Counted from the first letter of the stretch, positions 1-12,748 are shown. The stretch: DNA of 64,000 bases from Roridomyces roridus (GCA_029378245.1 JARKIF010000019.1:62001-126000), one strand, 5' to 3'. Program-made: numbers and translations. The notes: generated by a model from the letters alone, not told the origin.

Positions 1-1290
1 GACAGGCGACTCCCCGGGTGTGGAACCTCTTGGCGGTGGGCGTGGTTGCCCGGGAACACCACTTGAAGTAGAAGTTACCGGCTCAGCACTTGGTAACCTC
101 AGGACGTTGGCATCCGAGTCAACTTGTAGAGGTTCCGTGGACGACCCGTTGCGCAAGTAAAAATTGCGAACGGGCATTGCAGACTACACAATTGAGTACA
201 TATTTCGCATAATAATGACCACTTACGAGTTCTACGAAACGTAGACCCATCTGGCGGACCGCCTGTTGATCCATATTAGAGTTGGTCATGTCTATCACAT
301 GGCGTCCCTGTGCAAGAGTCAAAGCTAGCTCTAGGAAGTGGCGAGAAACGGACGTACGCTGGGATCTGCTGGGAACAACACGCCTGCGTCTGTCATCAAG
401 TCCCGCTGGGACATGGCCCCAAAGAAATCGGGTACAGGACGCGAACTTGAAGCATCTCCTGGTGGATTGGACTCGGGCTGACTTGTCTGGCCAGCAGTTC
501 CCCGGGCACGTGAATTCGGCTCGGCACTTGGCCGACGTGAATGGTTTCTTGACGTATCTCTTGGAGAATTGGCTTCGGGCTGACTGGACCGGCCAGCAGT
601 TCCCTGAGCTGGATTCACAGTCATCTCGCCGGTGGGTGCAGGACCTCCTGGCGGCGGGCGTGGCTGCGGAGGAACACTATGTGAGGTAAAAGTTGCGCGT
701 TCAGCACTGGCCGACGTCGGTCTGGAGGAGTCTGCATGAACTTGTATAGGTATCATGGACGTCCCGTTTTGCAAGTAGATATTAGGCCTCCGTGATCCCA
801 ACTACACAGATTAGCACCGCCAATTTTGCATGTCAACAACAACCACGTACGATTTCTGCGAAACGTAGACCCATCTGATATACAGTTTCCTCGGTCCAAG
901 TTGAACCAGTCATGTCTATGATATAGTCCTGTGGTCCGCCGGCCTATGGCAGGAGTCAAATAGGTCTGGGACACAGCGAGACAAGGACGCACGTTGGGCA
1001 CTGGTCGTAAAGAGACACCCGCCTGTTGCCACATTTGCTCTAAATGCTCACGAGGTATCGCCCTCAAAATTTCAGCAGAAACGTCGGCCCCAAGACGATT
1101 TCCCGGTGCATCGAGGCCGGCTTGACTTGGCCCACCAGCAATTCCCTCGGGGGCTGGATTCGGCTGGGGACTTGGCCGACGCGAATGGGTTCTTGACGCA
1201 TCTCTCGGAGCATTGGACTCGGGTTGACTTGGTCGAGTATTCGGCTGAGGACTTGGCCAACGCGAAGAGCTACCAGCTTCTGGCTCGAGC
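1..1290. repeat. Imperfect tandem repeat, unit about 625 bp, two copies
   Basis: Bases 1-630 and about 630-1290 match each other in order: the Gly/Pro-rich stretch near 20-60 matches 630-680, the stretch at 100-160 matches 720-785, and the block around 235-250 (cgaaacgtagacccatctg) matches 860-880. Shorter Ser/Pro/Arg-rich units recur inside each copy at about 460-620 and 1100-1250. It looks like a tandem duplication of one small minus-strand gene. No mobile-element ends are visible. Confidence 0.6.
331..756 (-). CDS. Hypothetical Pro/Ser/Arg-rich protein, repeat copy 1
   Basis: I do not recognise this gene. From the ATG at 756 the frame is open for about 140 residues and is rich in Pro, Ser, Arg and Gly. 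It contains the recurring units SQPEANSPRDTSR and SQPESNPPGDASS, then a more ordered end that includes VPDFFGAMSQRDLM. The next copy upstream on the same strand (753-1319) has the same layout, so this is one of two tandem paralogs. An upstream exon is possible because the open frame extends to about 801 without an ATG. The low-complexity composition predicts disorder. The downstream sequence 1-330 resembles the intron/exon part of the other copy, so the 3' end may be incomplete. Coding status is uncertain. Confidence 0.35.
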   Translation of the reverse strand: MIPIQVHADSSRPTSASAERATFTSHSVPPQPRPPPGGPAPTGEMTVNPAQGTAGRSSQPEANSPRDTSRNHSRRPSAEPNSRARGTAGQTSQPESNPPGDASSSRPVPDFFGAMSQRDLMTDAGVLFPADPSVRPFLATS

Positions 1291-1319
1291 CGGGTCAGAT
1301 GGGACAGTGGACGGGACAT
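753..1319 (-). CDS. Hypothetical Pro/Ser/Arg-rich protein, repeat copy 2
   Basis: I do not recognise this gene. Starting at the ATG at 1319 the frame runs MSRPLSHLTRLEPEAG and then alternates SQPESNAPRDASR- and SRRPSPQPNPAPEG-like units. A helical-looking stretch follows (EILRAIPREHLEQMWQQ), which is the most ordered part and has a weak counterpart in the neighbouring copy. The last third of the open frame (after about 1000) is unlike normal coding sequence and probably holds an intron. It lies about 300 bp from the start of RPN10 on the opposite strand, so the two may share a promoter region. Confidence 0.35.
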   Translation of the reverse strand: MSRPLSHLTRLEPEAGSSSRWPSPQPNTRPSQPESNAPRDASRTHSRRPSPQPNPAPEGIAGGPSQAGLDAPGNRLGADVSAEILRAIPREHLEQMWQQAGVSLRPVPNVRPCLAVSQTYLTPAIGRRTTGLYHRHDWFNLDRGNCISDGSTFRRNRTWLLLTCKIGGANLCSWDHGGLISTCKTGRP

Positions 1320-1614
1320 CGAGGTTCGGAAATCGAACAAGCACAGGTATAGTATCTTAAGTACTTGGCCTATTGTTCAGAGCCGTTGCTAGCTGTGGCC
1401 ACACCAACCAGCGGAACAAGGGCCATCAGAGTTATTCCAGAATAGCCTCGTTTTGTTTTCATCGAGAGCCAAGGCAAATGCCGAAGAGACAATTGGAAGA
1501 ACAAGGAGGGTTGACGTCGAAATTGAAGAGTTTCCTTATTCGGACTCGGGTCACACTGCTTCCGTTACCGCGACGCGTCAGCCTTGTCCTTGTCCCTCTC
1601 TCCGTTTGCCCAAA

Positions 1615-2785
1615 ATGCCGCTCGAAGCCACCATGATGATAATAGACAACTCTGAATACATGCGGAATGGCGACTACATGCCCACCCGCTTCGACGCGCA
1701 GTCCGACGCCGTCACCACCGTCGTGCAGACAAAAATCGACAAAAATCCAGAGAACACGGTCGGGATAATGACAATGGCGGGCAAGGGGTACGTGTTGTTC
1801 GAGTGCTGTTAAATGCGCCATGCTCATTGGGCACGCAGTCCAGAAGTACTCGTAACACATTCGAAAGACCTCGGGCAGATTCTGCAAGCAATACACACCA
1901 CCTCGTCCAAAATCGGTGGGGACATTGACATACCGACTGCCATTGCCATCGCGCAGCTCGCTCTCAAGCACCGGTCGAACAAGAATCTGCGCCAACGCAT
2001 CATCGTGTTCGTTGCGTCCCCGCTAGATGGTCAGGCAGCGGACGAGAAGGGCATGGTCAAGCTCGCAAAGAAGCTGAAGAAGAACAACGTCGCGATCGAT
2101 GTCGTCTGCTACGGTGACGGTATCGAGGAGGCTGCAGAAGACGGCAAGACGGTGCTCAAATCATTCGTCGAGAGCGCGAGCAGTGGTGACAACTCGTACG
2201 TCCTCCGTATTCCGCAAAGAATAAAACTAACTCACAGCCAGACACCTCGTAACGGTGCCCCCAGGCAACCTCCTCATCTCCGACGTCCTCATCTCGTCCC
2301 CCATCCTCGCTGGTGACCGCCAATCAAGCATCCCGGACGAACTTGTCCCCGGCGGCGCAGGCGGCTCGGGCTCAGGTGCCAACGCAGGTTCAGGCAGCGG
2401 TGGCGCTGCCAACGAATTCGAATTCGGTGTCGACCCAAGCCTCGACCCCGAACTCGCAATGGCGCTTCGCATGTCCATGCAAGAAGCCGCCGCACGGGAA
2501 GCAGCTACCTCTGCATCTGCGCCTGCTGCTGCTGCAGGGACTACGTCAACGACGACAGTCCCCGCTGACCCAACGGATAGCGAGGAGGAGGCGATGCTCA
2601 AGCAAGCTATTGCGTTGTCGCAGCAGGATCAGGATGTCGATATGGACGCTTCTGCCCCAAGTACGACAGCACCAGCGGCAGCGGCTCCAGATGCGATGGA
2701 TGAGGATGACGAGGACGAGGAGGCGGCTATTGCTCGCGCTATTGCCATGAGCATGCAGCAGGACGACCCGGGTAGCAAGAAGTAG
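1615..2785 (+). CDS. 26S proteasome regulatory subunit RPN10 (ubiquitin receptor)
   Basis: RPN10/S5a binds polyubiquitinated substrates and sits between the base and lid of the 19S particle in cytosol and nucleus. Exons: 1615-1787, 1839-2195, 2242-2785 (introns of 51 and 46 nt, frames close exactly), giving 357 residues. The N-terminal VWA domain starts with the family signature [10 protein letters not shown] and continues through [10 protein letters not shown] and [10 protein letters not shown] to ISSPILAG at about residue 200. Three ubiquitin-interacting motifs follow a Gly/Ser linker: [15 protein letters not shown] (245-259), [14 protein letters not shown] (292-305) and [15 protein letters not shown] (336-350). 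Human S5a has two UIMs and budding yeast one, so three is at the high end. The ATG at 1615 is chosen because it matches the usual start just before the VWA domain. A conserved housekeeping gene with no damage seen. Confidence 0.95.
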
Positions 2786-2923
2786 TTAAATTTCGTTTCG
2801 GAATAACAGTTTCTTTCATCGTGAAGTTTGAAAAGCATCCGTTTTTTCTCGTTTTCTACCACTCTACAGGTACATGTACTCCAAGGCCTACAAAAATTAT
2901 CCACGTTCACTGCATTAGGATAC

Positions 2924-4367
<1,444 letters not shown>

Positions 4368-4516
4368 TGTAGTGGTTAAGAGTGAGTTGTATGTGTGTCA
4401 GATGATGCACCGCAAATTGATATAAAAGAGATGAAAAACCCGACGAAAACTCAGTGCAGGCTGGAGAGGGGAGATAGCGGCTGCGATGAGAATAAAGGGC
4501 CAGGGGAAGCTGGCGG

Positions 4517-4525
4517 CTTTTATAA
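4517..4525 (-). promoter_or_regulatory. Probable TATA box of the actin gene
   Basis: Read on the minus strand this is TTATAAAAG, about 150 nt upstream of the actin ATG at 4367. A CT-rich tract lies between it and the gene, as is common at highly expressed fungal promoters. Assigned from sequence and position only. The region 4368-4750 otherwise holds no gene I can support. Confidence 0.45.
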
Positions 4526-4752
4526 CAAGAGGAAAAGATCGATTCCGATGACGCCGATCGTCCCAATCGCAAAGGGTCCGTGCGCACGGCGGCGCTGCAG
4601 TGTACAGGAATGCCCGTCCGCAGTAGCCCGCTGGAGATACGTGGTAGAGTAAAGCTGTTATGAATCGTACAAAAGTTGGACACTACATAGAGATTGCTAT
4701 AAAATATCTACCACGACGGAGTGTCGGAGACGGAAGTAGAAAAAACATACCT

Positions 4753-6050
4753 CTACCCAGCAGCCTGTGTCCTCTCAAGCATCTTGTTTACAGCAGCCGG
4801 CCTGCCCCCCGAAGGATGAGCAATGTCCTGCAACCGCGCCTCACGCATCTTCAGGAGCACACTTGTCAGCTGTGCAACTGTGACGATACTTCCCGCCTCA
4901 TCGTCGCCGCCTCGCGAATCGGGCGTGCTCCCCGAGTCAGCACTTCCATCCTCTTTGTATCGTTCCCATAGCGTATACATCGCAATGATCTCCTGTGCGA
5001 TGGTGGCGATGAGTGGGAGCGAGACGTTCAGCTCTGCGAGGAACGCAAGTGGGTCCTGGGCGGGCTTCTTGCGTTCTGCAGCCTGCCGTGAGGACCGCCG
5101 TGGCTGTTGCACCGGAGGCTCGCGGTCGCGTTCTTCGCTACCAGATGCCGCCAGGAGTGCAGAGACGGTTTCCTGCGTTGCCGGATGGAAGATGCAGGTG
5201 AGGTAGATGGCAGCGATGGCGATGAGATGCGGTGGGTAGAGGAGGCAGAGCTCGGAGCGGTATGTGTCGTTGACAATGAACCAAGCTGTCTGCAGCCCAT
5301 TGGGTGGAAGCTCGAGCTGGCCTTCGCCAGTTCCCCAATACCGCGGACCGTCGTCTGCAGTAATGCCGACCCCGAGTTCACCAGCCTCTTCCTCATTGGG
5401 GGTGGATGAATCATCGGAAGCATCGGACTTGCAGAGAGCGAGGAGAGTGCGGTAAGGATGAAACACAGTCAGATCGCATTCGAGGTCGTCCACCAGGTAG
5501 AATTCCATCTCGGCCAACTTGGAATTATCAGACGGAAAGTTTTTGACACCATACTGCTCTGCCAAAAGTTATGAGCGGACGCATTTCCGTATTCAGAGAA
5601 AACTCACGGCTAAAGATGTGACGGGCATCGGAGACAAGGTGCTTGATGTGTACCGGAAACTCCTCCGCCTTCGCGGCGACGTAGATACACGCAGCAATGA
5701 CCATGAACGGATCCGTCTCGCAGTAAGAGTTCTTGAGATAAAACCGGCGAAAGAACACAGTCGCGGTGGCAATTACTCGCTGAGGTATTTGCATCTTCTT
5801 TCCCAGTTTCCCTATGACTGCAAAAGGTTGGCAACTTTCCTTGCCTGAGCACCACGTACTTACTCTCTGCAAAGTATATGGCCAAGAAATCCAGGTGCTC
5901 CGCGTCGTCGATGTATAGCAGATCATCCGCCCGTGCTTGCCGCAGTGTCGCCCGGTCCACAATCCAACGCTTGCTAGGCGCCTCAGAGTTTACGGAGGTC
6001 TCCAGAGAGTAGACATACTAGTGCGAGCTAGACCAGAAATCTGTAGCCAT
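4753..6050 (-). CDS. Cyclin C (Mediator CDK8-module cyclin, SSN8/SRB11 type)
   Basis: Partner of CDK8 in the Mediator kinase module, regulating RNA polymerase II transcription in the nucleus. Four exons: 6050-6019, 5973-5864, 5817-5608, 5558-4753; the total of 1,158 nt gives 385 residues. The start MATDFWSSSHYKRWIVD is the cyclin C N-terminus, split by an intron inside the Tyr codon. The cyclin box follows (QRVIATATVFFRRFYLKNSY, AACIYVAAKAEEFPVHI). The second half contains EMEFYLVDDLECDLTVFHPYRTL and WFIVNDTYRSELCLLYPP, both typical. Acidic and Lys/Arg-rich insertions make it longer than metazoan cyclin C (about 280 residues), as usual in basidiomycetes. Its first exon and upstream region were partly duplicated at 9424-9730. 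Confidence 0.93.
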
Positions 6051-6345
6051 GGAGGTCGTGAACAAGATCGTGGCACGTGCCAGGACGATCTTCCTCTTGA
6101 CTTGAATGCCATCAATTTCGACTCATTCTTGCGGATGGATATTGAGACGGACGAATCCCTTCTATTCTTCGGTTCTCGTCAACCCTCTGGGTCCAGTTTT
6201 CGTGAGATTGTGCTACTCTCCGGCATCACGGCGCTCTCTCCACCTCTGTGTCCATCGACCAGCTCATCGACCTAGTACATACAACACCGCAGCGGCTTCA
6301 ACGACTCTATTGGAGGAACTGGGAATAATAATGGTAGCCAACTGC
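6035..6345. repeat. Cyclin C 5' end and upstream region, direct repeat copy 1
   Basis: Matches 9424-9730 base for base over long stretches, for example gtcgtgaacaagatc at 6053 against 9446 and acaacaccgcagcggctt near 6280 against 9668. It covers the first codons of cyclin C, its promoter, and the 3' flank of the kinase gene ending at 6345. It marks the unit of a tandem duplication of about 3.3 kb. Confidence 0.7.
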
Positions 6346-9300
6346 TAGTGATTACGGTCCAATGTAAAGAACGCAGACTCCAACGCCTCCTTCGCCTTAA
6401 TACGGTCCCCCGCCTCCCATCGCAGCATCTGTTTAATGAGTGACAGCAACCTCTGCACGTCCTCCGTATCCCGTTTAACCCGATGAAGCTCGTCTTCGGC
6501 ACTCAGTGGTGTTCGTGGAGCACGCGCGGCGACAATGGCTGTTTCAAGGGTCCGCCAGTTGGCCGAGATTTCACTCTCGTCCTCCGAGGCGTCTGAGGCT
6601 GGAGGCGAGTGAGTGCCATGGGGCGTCACATCATCATCCAGAAGGCAGCGATAGACTTCCGGCAAGGGGCCCAGGAGTTTGGCCATCTCAGCGCCGAGGG
6701 AGGTATCGCTGAAGAGACTGTGACCTAGGCGAGAATAATCTCGACCAAGGTGCAGCCCAGGGTCCATATGTCGCTCTCGAAAGTCCAGACTTTTTCTGGA
6801 AGAGCGATTTCGGAAACAAGGCACTCTGGAGCCGTAAGCGCTCGACGTGGGCTTCCCTCTGGAACCGCGTCAATGCCAGGACGGAAGGCACAGCCGAAGT
6901 CGACGAGTTTCACGACTAACGAGCCAGGCGCATCCTTGAAGTACTTTCGGTGAGAGGACAGGGCAGGAGTACTGTGGACGACGTATTTCGGCAAAGATCG
7001 GGGATGCTCGGCCGCCTCGCTCGGAATACAGGGGAAGATGATCGGAGAGGGGGATTTAGCCAGTTGCCTGATACCTGCAGTGCGAAAGAGAGGGATCTCG
7101 ATTCCAATGTTTCCACAGTGCAAATCTGAGGGGCAATGAGTGAGAAGTAAAAAGTCGTTGTGGTGCGCCTACCTCTGTGAACAACACCGTGTGCGTGCAG
7201 AAAGGAAACTCCCTGGATCGTCTGTCGGACGATTTCAATTTCGTCCAAGTCTTCTATAGTCTTCCGTTTGCAGAGGGCCGGAATGAATGCCACGGCATCT
7301 GAAACGATAACATTGTGCACGCCGTTGGGTCCTTCGACTTGGAATGTGTTGAGTAACGGGATGATATGCTTGGAACCAGGTTCGTCCGCCAAGGACGTGA
7401 GGTATTTGTGGATTTCAATCTCAAGCGTTCTCTCGTTGGCCTTGGCCTCGATAAACTTCAACGCCAGCGGACGAGAAAGCGGTCTGGATGGATGAGGGTA
7501 AGAAATTGACTGGGAGGAGCAAGAAATAGGTTCACTTCGTTGTAGTATCCTCCGCCAACCAAACATGAGACGAACTACCGAAGCCCAGCTTATTGAGGAT
7601 GCGATATTGACCATCATTGTATCGTTCGGTGTAGTGAACTGGATGTAAACCTCCAGCGTGGTAGCGACTCAAGGATTCGAGCTCGCCTGTACCGCTTGGC
7701 ACCTCCCACAGGTGCCCCGAGTGCTGGTCTTCCAGACTTGACAGGGACTCGGTCTCGCGAGGTTCTGGACGGAAATCGAAACTTGCAGATTCTCGTTCGG
7801 CTTCGGTGGGTCTGAAGTTTGACATGATGCTGGTCGTAAGAAGTGCAGCATCGCTCGCCGTGATACGATCCCCGGGGCACCATCGCAACATTCGACGAAT
7901 CATCGTGAGGTAAACTCGCACCCGGTTCCTGTCCTCGTTGTCAAAAGACGGGTTCTCGTCATCAGAGGGCACGGTTGTAGATCTCGTTCTCCAATAACGG
8001 CGAGACTTCAGGACCTCCTCTTCGAGCCCAACCCAATTGTTCTCGATGACAGTGGGATCCGCCAGCGAAGGGTCAATATCCAAAGCCTCTGCGCAGTTTT
8101 TGGACTCCCACGGCCGGTCCACGCCGGCGTTCGCGGCCTCCTCCAGAAGGTGCCTGTACCGATCGGGGAGCGGCCCCACATATTCGGCAACAATGCGAAA
8201 AAATGCCGCTCCTCCGCCATAACCTCTCTGGAAGACGTGGAAATGATCCCGGACCATGATCAAAAAGAAGGTGCACCCAAGGACCCACATGTCGCCTTGA
8301 GTGGACCAAGCTAGATCAGAGAGGTCTCTGGACTGCAGGGCGGCTTCGCGCTTTTGTCTGGCGGACAACAAGGCGTCGGCATTGTTGGCTCCCGAGGGAC
8401 TGGTATCGCCCGTAGAATACGTGTTCTCCCAGGTTATCATGTCGAGGAGATTACACTCAGGGGGCTTGAGCAGAGGCCGTCCCCGATCAGGGTCCGGCAA
8501 TTCGTGTACCCCCAGTCGAAAGGAACACCCAAAATCGATGATTTTCACGGTGAAATCCGTCTCCATCAACACCGTTAGATGGCGACAAAACATGGCCCTC
8601 TGCACGATGTATTTCGGAAGGGAAGGAAGGGAATCGCATGGCGTTGAAGATACGAAAGGCTGGCATACTGGACGTCCAGAGCCTTTCATGAGCGCGGGCA
8701 CCCCGGCGGTTCGAAGGAAGGGGAATTCTATGGCTATATTCCAGAGGTGCAGGTCTACAAAAAATGAGTATTTTTGAAATTGTAAAGAATTTCAAGATCC
8801 TACCCCGGTGCACAACACCATGCGTGTGGATGAACCCTACGCCAGAAAGAGCCTGCTGAAAAATGAGGCTTTCATCCAGATGTTCAATCACATTGTTGCG
8901 AAATAGATCCGGGAGGAGTAGGGCGGGCTCGGAGACGATAACATCGTGAACGCCGTTGGGCCCGCTCACTTGGAATGCATCCAAGCACAAGGCCAAGTTT
9001 TGGAATCCGGCATCTTCGCTGGAGCGCGACGCCAGAAACTTGTTTATCTCGACCTCATGGTTCTTGCCAGTCGCAATAGCAGCTATGAATTTCACCGCAA
9101 CCCCTCGGTACCCGGGGCTGAAATGAAGCTGTAAGACACCAACAAAACTGCGATAAAATTGTACGAACTGAGTTTTATCGAGATTTTGTCCAAACCAAAC
9201 GGTGGAGAAACCTCCGGATCCTAGCTTATGGAGTATGCGATAGCGACTGTTGTCTGAAGTGGATACGATGTCGTTGAGGTGCACGGGATGTAGTCCATCG

Positions 9301-9413
9301 GCGTAGTAGTTTTCTATCGGTTCCGCGATGTTGGGATCAAGAAAGGTGTAGTACAGAAAGGGATTCCGGCCCTCGGACAGGGAGCCCGAGCTCGTGTTGG
9401 CGGGGGCAGTCAT
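6345..9413 (-). CDS. Fused double SRPK-like kinase A2-B2, frameshifted in the B domain
   Basis: Two SRPK-like kinase domains lie in one reading frame. Exons: 9413-9169, 9117-8804, 8754-7536, 7483-7173, 7125-6345. Domain A2 has the SRPK lead-in GLHPVHLNDIV, the glycine loop LGSGGFSTVW, Lys in VAVKF, a catalytic loop HRDLHLWN formed across the exon junction at 8804/8754, and KIIDFGCSF. After RMLRWCPGDRITASDAA the frame passes without a stop into the usual start of a B kinase (MSNFRPTEAE, codon near 7826) and on to GGLHPVHYTERYN, LALKF, HRDLHCGN and KLVDFGCAF. Exon phases agree until about 6740, where one base is missing (g-a-g-a-t-t-a-t-t against g-a-g-a-t-t-t-a-t-t). The total is 2,870 nt, one short of a multiple of three. 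The frame then resumes to KQMLRWEAGDRIKAKEALES. The tandem copy is at 9731-12748. Confidence 0.75.
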
Positions 9414-9423
9414 GAATAGGGGA

Positions 9424-9730
9424 GACAAAATTTGTAGCCATGAATGTCGTGAACAAGATCTTGGCACGTGCCGGGAAGAGGTTTTCTTCTTCACTTCAAT
9501 GTCACCACTATTTCGACTCATTCGTGTGGGTACTGAGACGGACGAGTCCCTGCAGGTTCCTTTCTTCTCTCTTCGACCCTCTAGACCCAGTTTCATGAGA
9601 TTCTACTACTCTCCGGCACCATGGCGCACTCTCCACTCCGTGTCCATCGACTCAAGTCATCGACCTACATACAACACCGCAGCGGCTTTAACGACTCTAT
9701 TACGGAATCAACAACACTGGCAATACTTAG
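9424..9730 (-). promoter_or_regulatory. Duplicated cyclin C promoter with exon 1 relic, upstream of kinase A2-B2
   Basis: Copy of 6035-6345. On the minus strand it keeps the cyclin C start ATGGCTACA at 9441-9433 followed by a diverged remnant of exon 1, only 28 nt before the ATG of A2-B2 at 9413. The rest matches the region upstream of the real cyclin C gene. It therefore sits exactly where the promoter of A2-B2 should be. No open gene of its own. Confidence 0.65.
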
Positions 9731-12700
9731 TCAACTGCTGGTCACTGCGGCGCGCGATGTGAAGAACACGGACTCCAAGGCCTCCTTCGCCTTGATACGG
9801 TCCCTCGGTTCCCAGCGCAGCATTTGTTTGATGAGCGATAGGAACCTCCGCACGTCTTCAATATCCCGTCCAACGCGCTGCAGCTCGTCTTCGGCACTCA
9901 GTGGTGTTCGGGGAGCACGGGCAGCGACAAGGGATGGTTCGAGGGTTCGCCAGTTGAGGGAGATTACATTCTCGTACTCCGAGGTGTCTGAAGCAGAGTT
10001 GACTGGGCTCGCGTTGTCGTCTATGATGCAACGATACGCGTCGGGTATGGGGCCCAGGAGTTTGACCATCTCAGCGCCGAGGGAGCCATCGCTGAAGAGA
10101 CTCTGACCTAGGCGAGAATAAATCTCACCAGGGTGCAGCCGAGGGTCCATATGTCGCTCTGGAAGGTCCAGACTTTTTCTGGAAGAGGGGTTTCGGAAAC
10201 AAGGCACTCTGGAGCCGTAAGCGCTCGACGTGGGCCTCCCTCTGGAACCGTGTCGATCCCGGGACGGAAGGCACAACCAAAGTCGACCAGTTTCACGACC
10301 AAGAGGGGCGCCTTCTTGAAGTACAGGGTGGGGACACTCTGGACGAGATATTTCGGTAAAGATCGAGGATGCTCGACCGCCTCGCTCAGAATGCAGGGGT
10401 AAACGAGCGGAGAGCTTCTAGGGAATTCTCCGATCCCCGCAGTACGAAAGGGAGGGATTTCGATTCCAATGTTTCCGCAGTGCAAATCTGAGGGTGCCGA
10501 TCAATGACAAGCAGAGTGTCGATGTGTGCACCTACCTCTGTGGACGACGCCGTTTTCATGCAAAAAGGAGACGCCCTGGAAGATTTGTCGAACGATCTCA
10601 GTCTCGTTCAAGTCTTCCAGAGTCTTCGACTTGCACAGGTCAGGAATGAGCACCACGGCATCCGAAACGATAACATTGTGCATGCCGTTGGGTCCTTGGA
10701 TTCGGAATGTGTCCAGTAAGGGGAGGATATGTTTGGAATCAGCTTCAGTCGTTAAATCCGTGAGGTACTTGTGGATTTCAATTTCAAGCGTTCTATCATG
10801 ACTAGCCTTGGCCTCGATGAATTTCAAGGCCAACGGTCGAGACTTTGACAACGGTCTGGATGGACGAAAGTAAGCATGTAAATCGGCCGAACAACTTGAA
10901 AGTAGACTGACTGTTCCGTTGTAGTGTCTTGCGCCAGCCAAACATGAGACGAACTGCCGAAACCCAGCTTGTTGAGGATGTAATATTGACCATTGTTGTA
11001 TCGTTCGGTCAAGTGAACTGGATGCAATCCCCCAGCGCGGTAGCGAGACAGGGGTTCGAGCTCTTCGGAGTCTTCCGGAGGACTTGGCGGCTCCCAAAGG
11101 TACTCCGAGTTCTGGTTTTCCAGACTTGACAGGGACGTGGTCTCGCGATTTGGAGATTCGGGAAGATCATTTAATATCGGAGACTCGGAGGGTTTGGGGT
11201 CCGAGATCATGTTGGTACCAGCAAGAAGTGCAGCAGCATCGCTCGCCGTAATGCGATCCTCGGGGCACCATCCCACCATTCGACGAATGACCATCAGACA
11301 AACTCGCACCCGTTTCCTTTCCTGCTCTTCGTCAACGTGATCACCGGCAGGCACCATTTTAGGCCTGGTTCTCCGAGCATCCAGAACTCGCTCTTCAAGG
11401 CTAACCCAGTTCTTCTGGATCGCAGAGGGCTCCGACAAGGCAGGGTCCATATCCAAAGCTTTGGCGCAGTTTTTGGAGTCCCAAGACTCGGAGATGGCCG
11501 AGTTGTTGGAATTCGCGGTCTCTTCCAGCAGGAGCCTGTACCGATCTGGAACCGGCCCCATGTATTCGGCAATATAGTGAAAGAGTGCCGCTGTTCCTCC
11601 AAACCCGCCCCCGAAGATGTAGAAACAACCCCGGACCATGATCGAGAAGAGGGTGCACCCAAGAACCCAGATGTCGCTTTGGGTGGACCAAGCTAGATCA
11701 GAGAGGTCTCTGGGCGGGGTGTTGGCTTCGCGCTTTGGTCTGGGAACGTCGTCACTGACTATCATGGTCGAACGGTTACACTCGGGGGGCTTCAGGAAGG
11801 GCGGGCCTTCTTTAGGGTCCGGCAGCTCGTGCATCCCAGGCCGGAAAGAGCACCCAAAGTCAATGATTTTCACGGTGAAAGATGCGGACGTCCTCATCAA
11901 CGCCGATAAACCTTCGCTGCCACAAAACTTGGCCTTCTCCACGATATATGTCGGAAAGGAAGGAGGATGACGCGCAGGGGTTGGCTTAGACGGTACAAAA
12001 GCGTGGCATCTGGGGCGTCCGGAGCCACTCATAAGCTCAGTGACTCTAGCGGTTCGTAGAAAAGGAAATTCAATGGCCATGTTCCGGAGGTGCAGGTCTA
12101 CAGAAATTAGTATGCTTAAATTTCCAAGGATTTGGAAACTTACCGCGATGCACGACACCATTTCTGTGAAGAAACCCCACACCGGCAAGAGCCTGCTGAA
12201 AAATGAGACGGTCATCCAGATGCCCAATCGCCTCGTTGTCAAATAGGTCCGCGAGAAGTATGGCGGGCTCAGAGACGATTACATCGTGAACGCCGTTCGG
12301 CCCATTGACCTGGAATGTATCCAGGCACAGCGCAAAATTTTGGAATCCCGATTCTTCGCTGGAGCGCGACGCTAGATACTTGCTTATCTCGACCTCGTGG
12401 GTCTTGCCAGTCTGGTCAGAGGCTATGAATTTTATCGCAACCCCGCGGTGCCCAAGGCTGAAATCATGATGAACTGTAAGACACCAATAAGACTGCGAGA
12501 AAATTGTATACGTACTTGGTTTTCTCGAGATTCTGTCCAAACCAAACGGTGGAGAAGCATCCGGAGCCTAGTTTATGAAGTATCCTGTAGCGGCTGTTGT
12601 CTGGACTTGAAGCGGAGACAATGTCGTTGAGGTGCACGGGATGTAGCCCATCCGCGTAATAGCACTCTATCTCTTCGGCGGTGTCTTCACTGAGTAAGGC

Positions 12701-12748
12701 GTCGTAAAGAAACAAGTCCTCAGAATCAGACTCTTGCTCAGGGCTCAT
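9731..12748 (-). CDS. Fused double SRPK-like kinase A1-B1, frameshifted in the B domain
   Basis: Tandem copy of 6345-9413 with the same architecture. Exons: 12748-12516, 12457-12144, 12097-10912, 10855-10536, 10487-9731. Domain A1: GLHPVHLNDIVSA, LGSGCFSTVW, VAIKF, HRDLHLRN across the junction 12144/12097, KIIDFGCSF and KPPECN. The A domain ends RMVGWCPEDRITASDAA and the frame continues through a Pro/Ser/Glu-rich linker into domain B1: GGLHPVHLTERYNNG, LGFGSSSHVW, LALKF, HRDLHCGN, KLVDFGCAF, APECL. Phases are consistent until about 10127, where one base is missing after GCTLV; the total of 2,810 nt is again one short. The intact relative B4 reads GCTLVELYSRLG at this place. Without the indel the protein would be about 936 residues. 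Confidence 0.75.

Noticed and set aside
10108..10140. Programmed frameshifting or a tiny intron to explain the B-kinase frame breaks
   Set aside because: No slippery heptamer is present, the three copies need shifts in different directions, and the only GT-AG candidate at B1 (21 nt) does not restore the frame.
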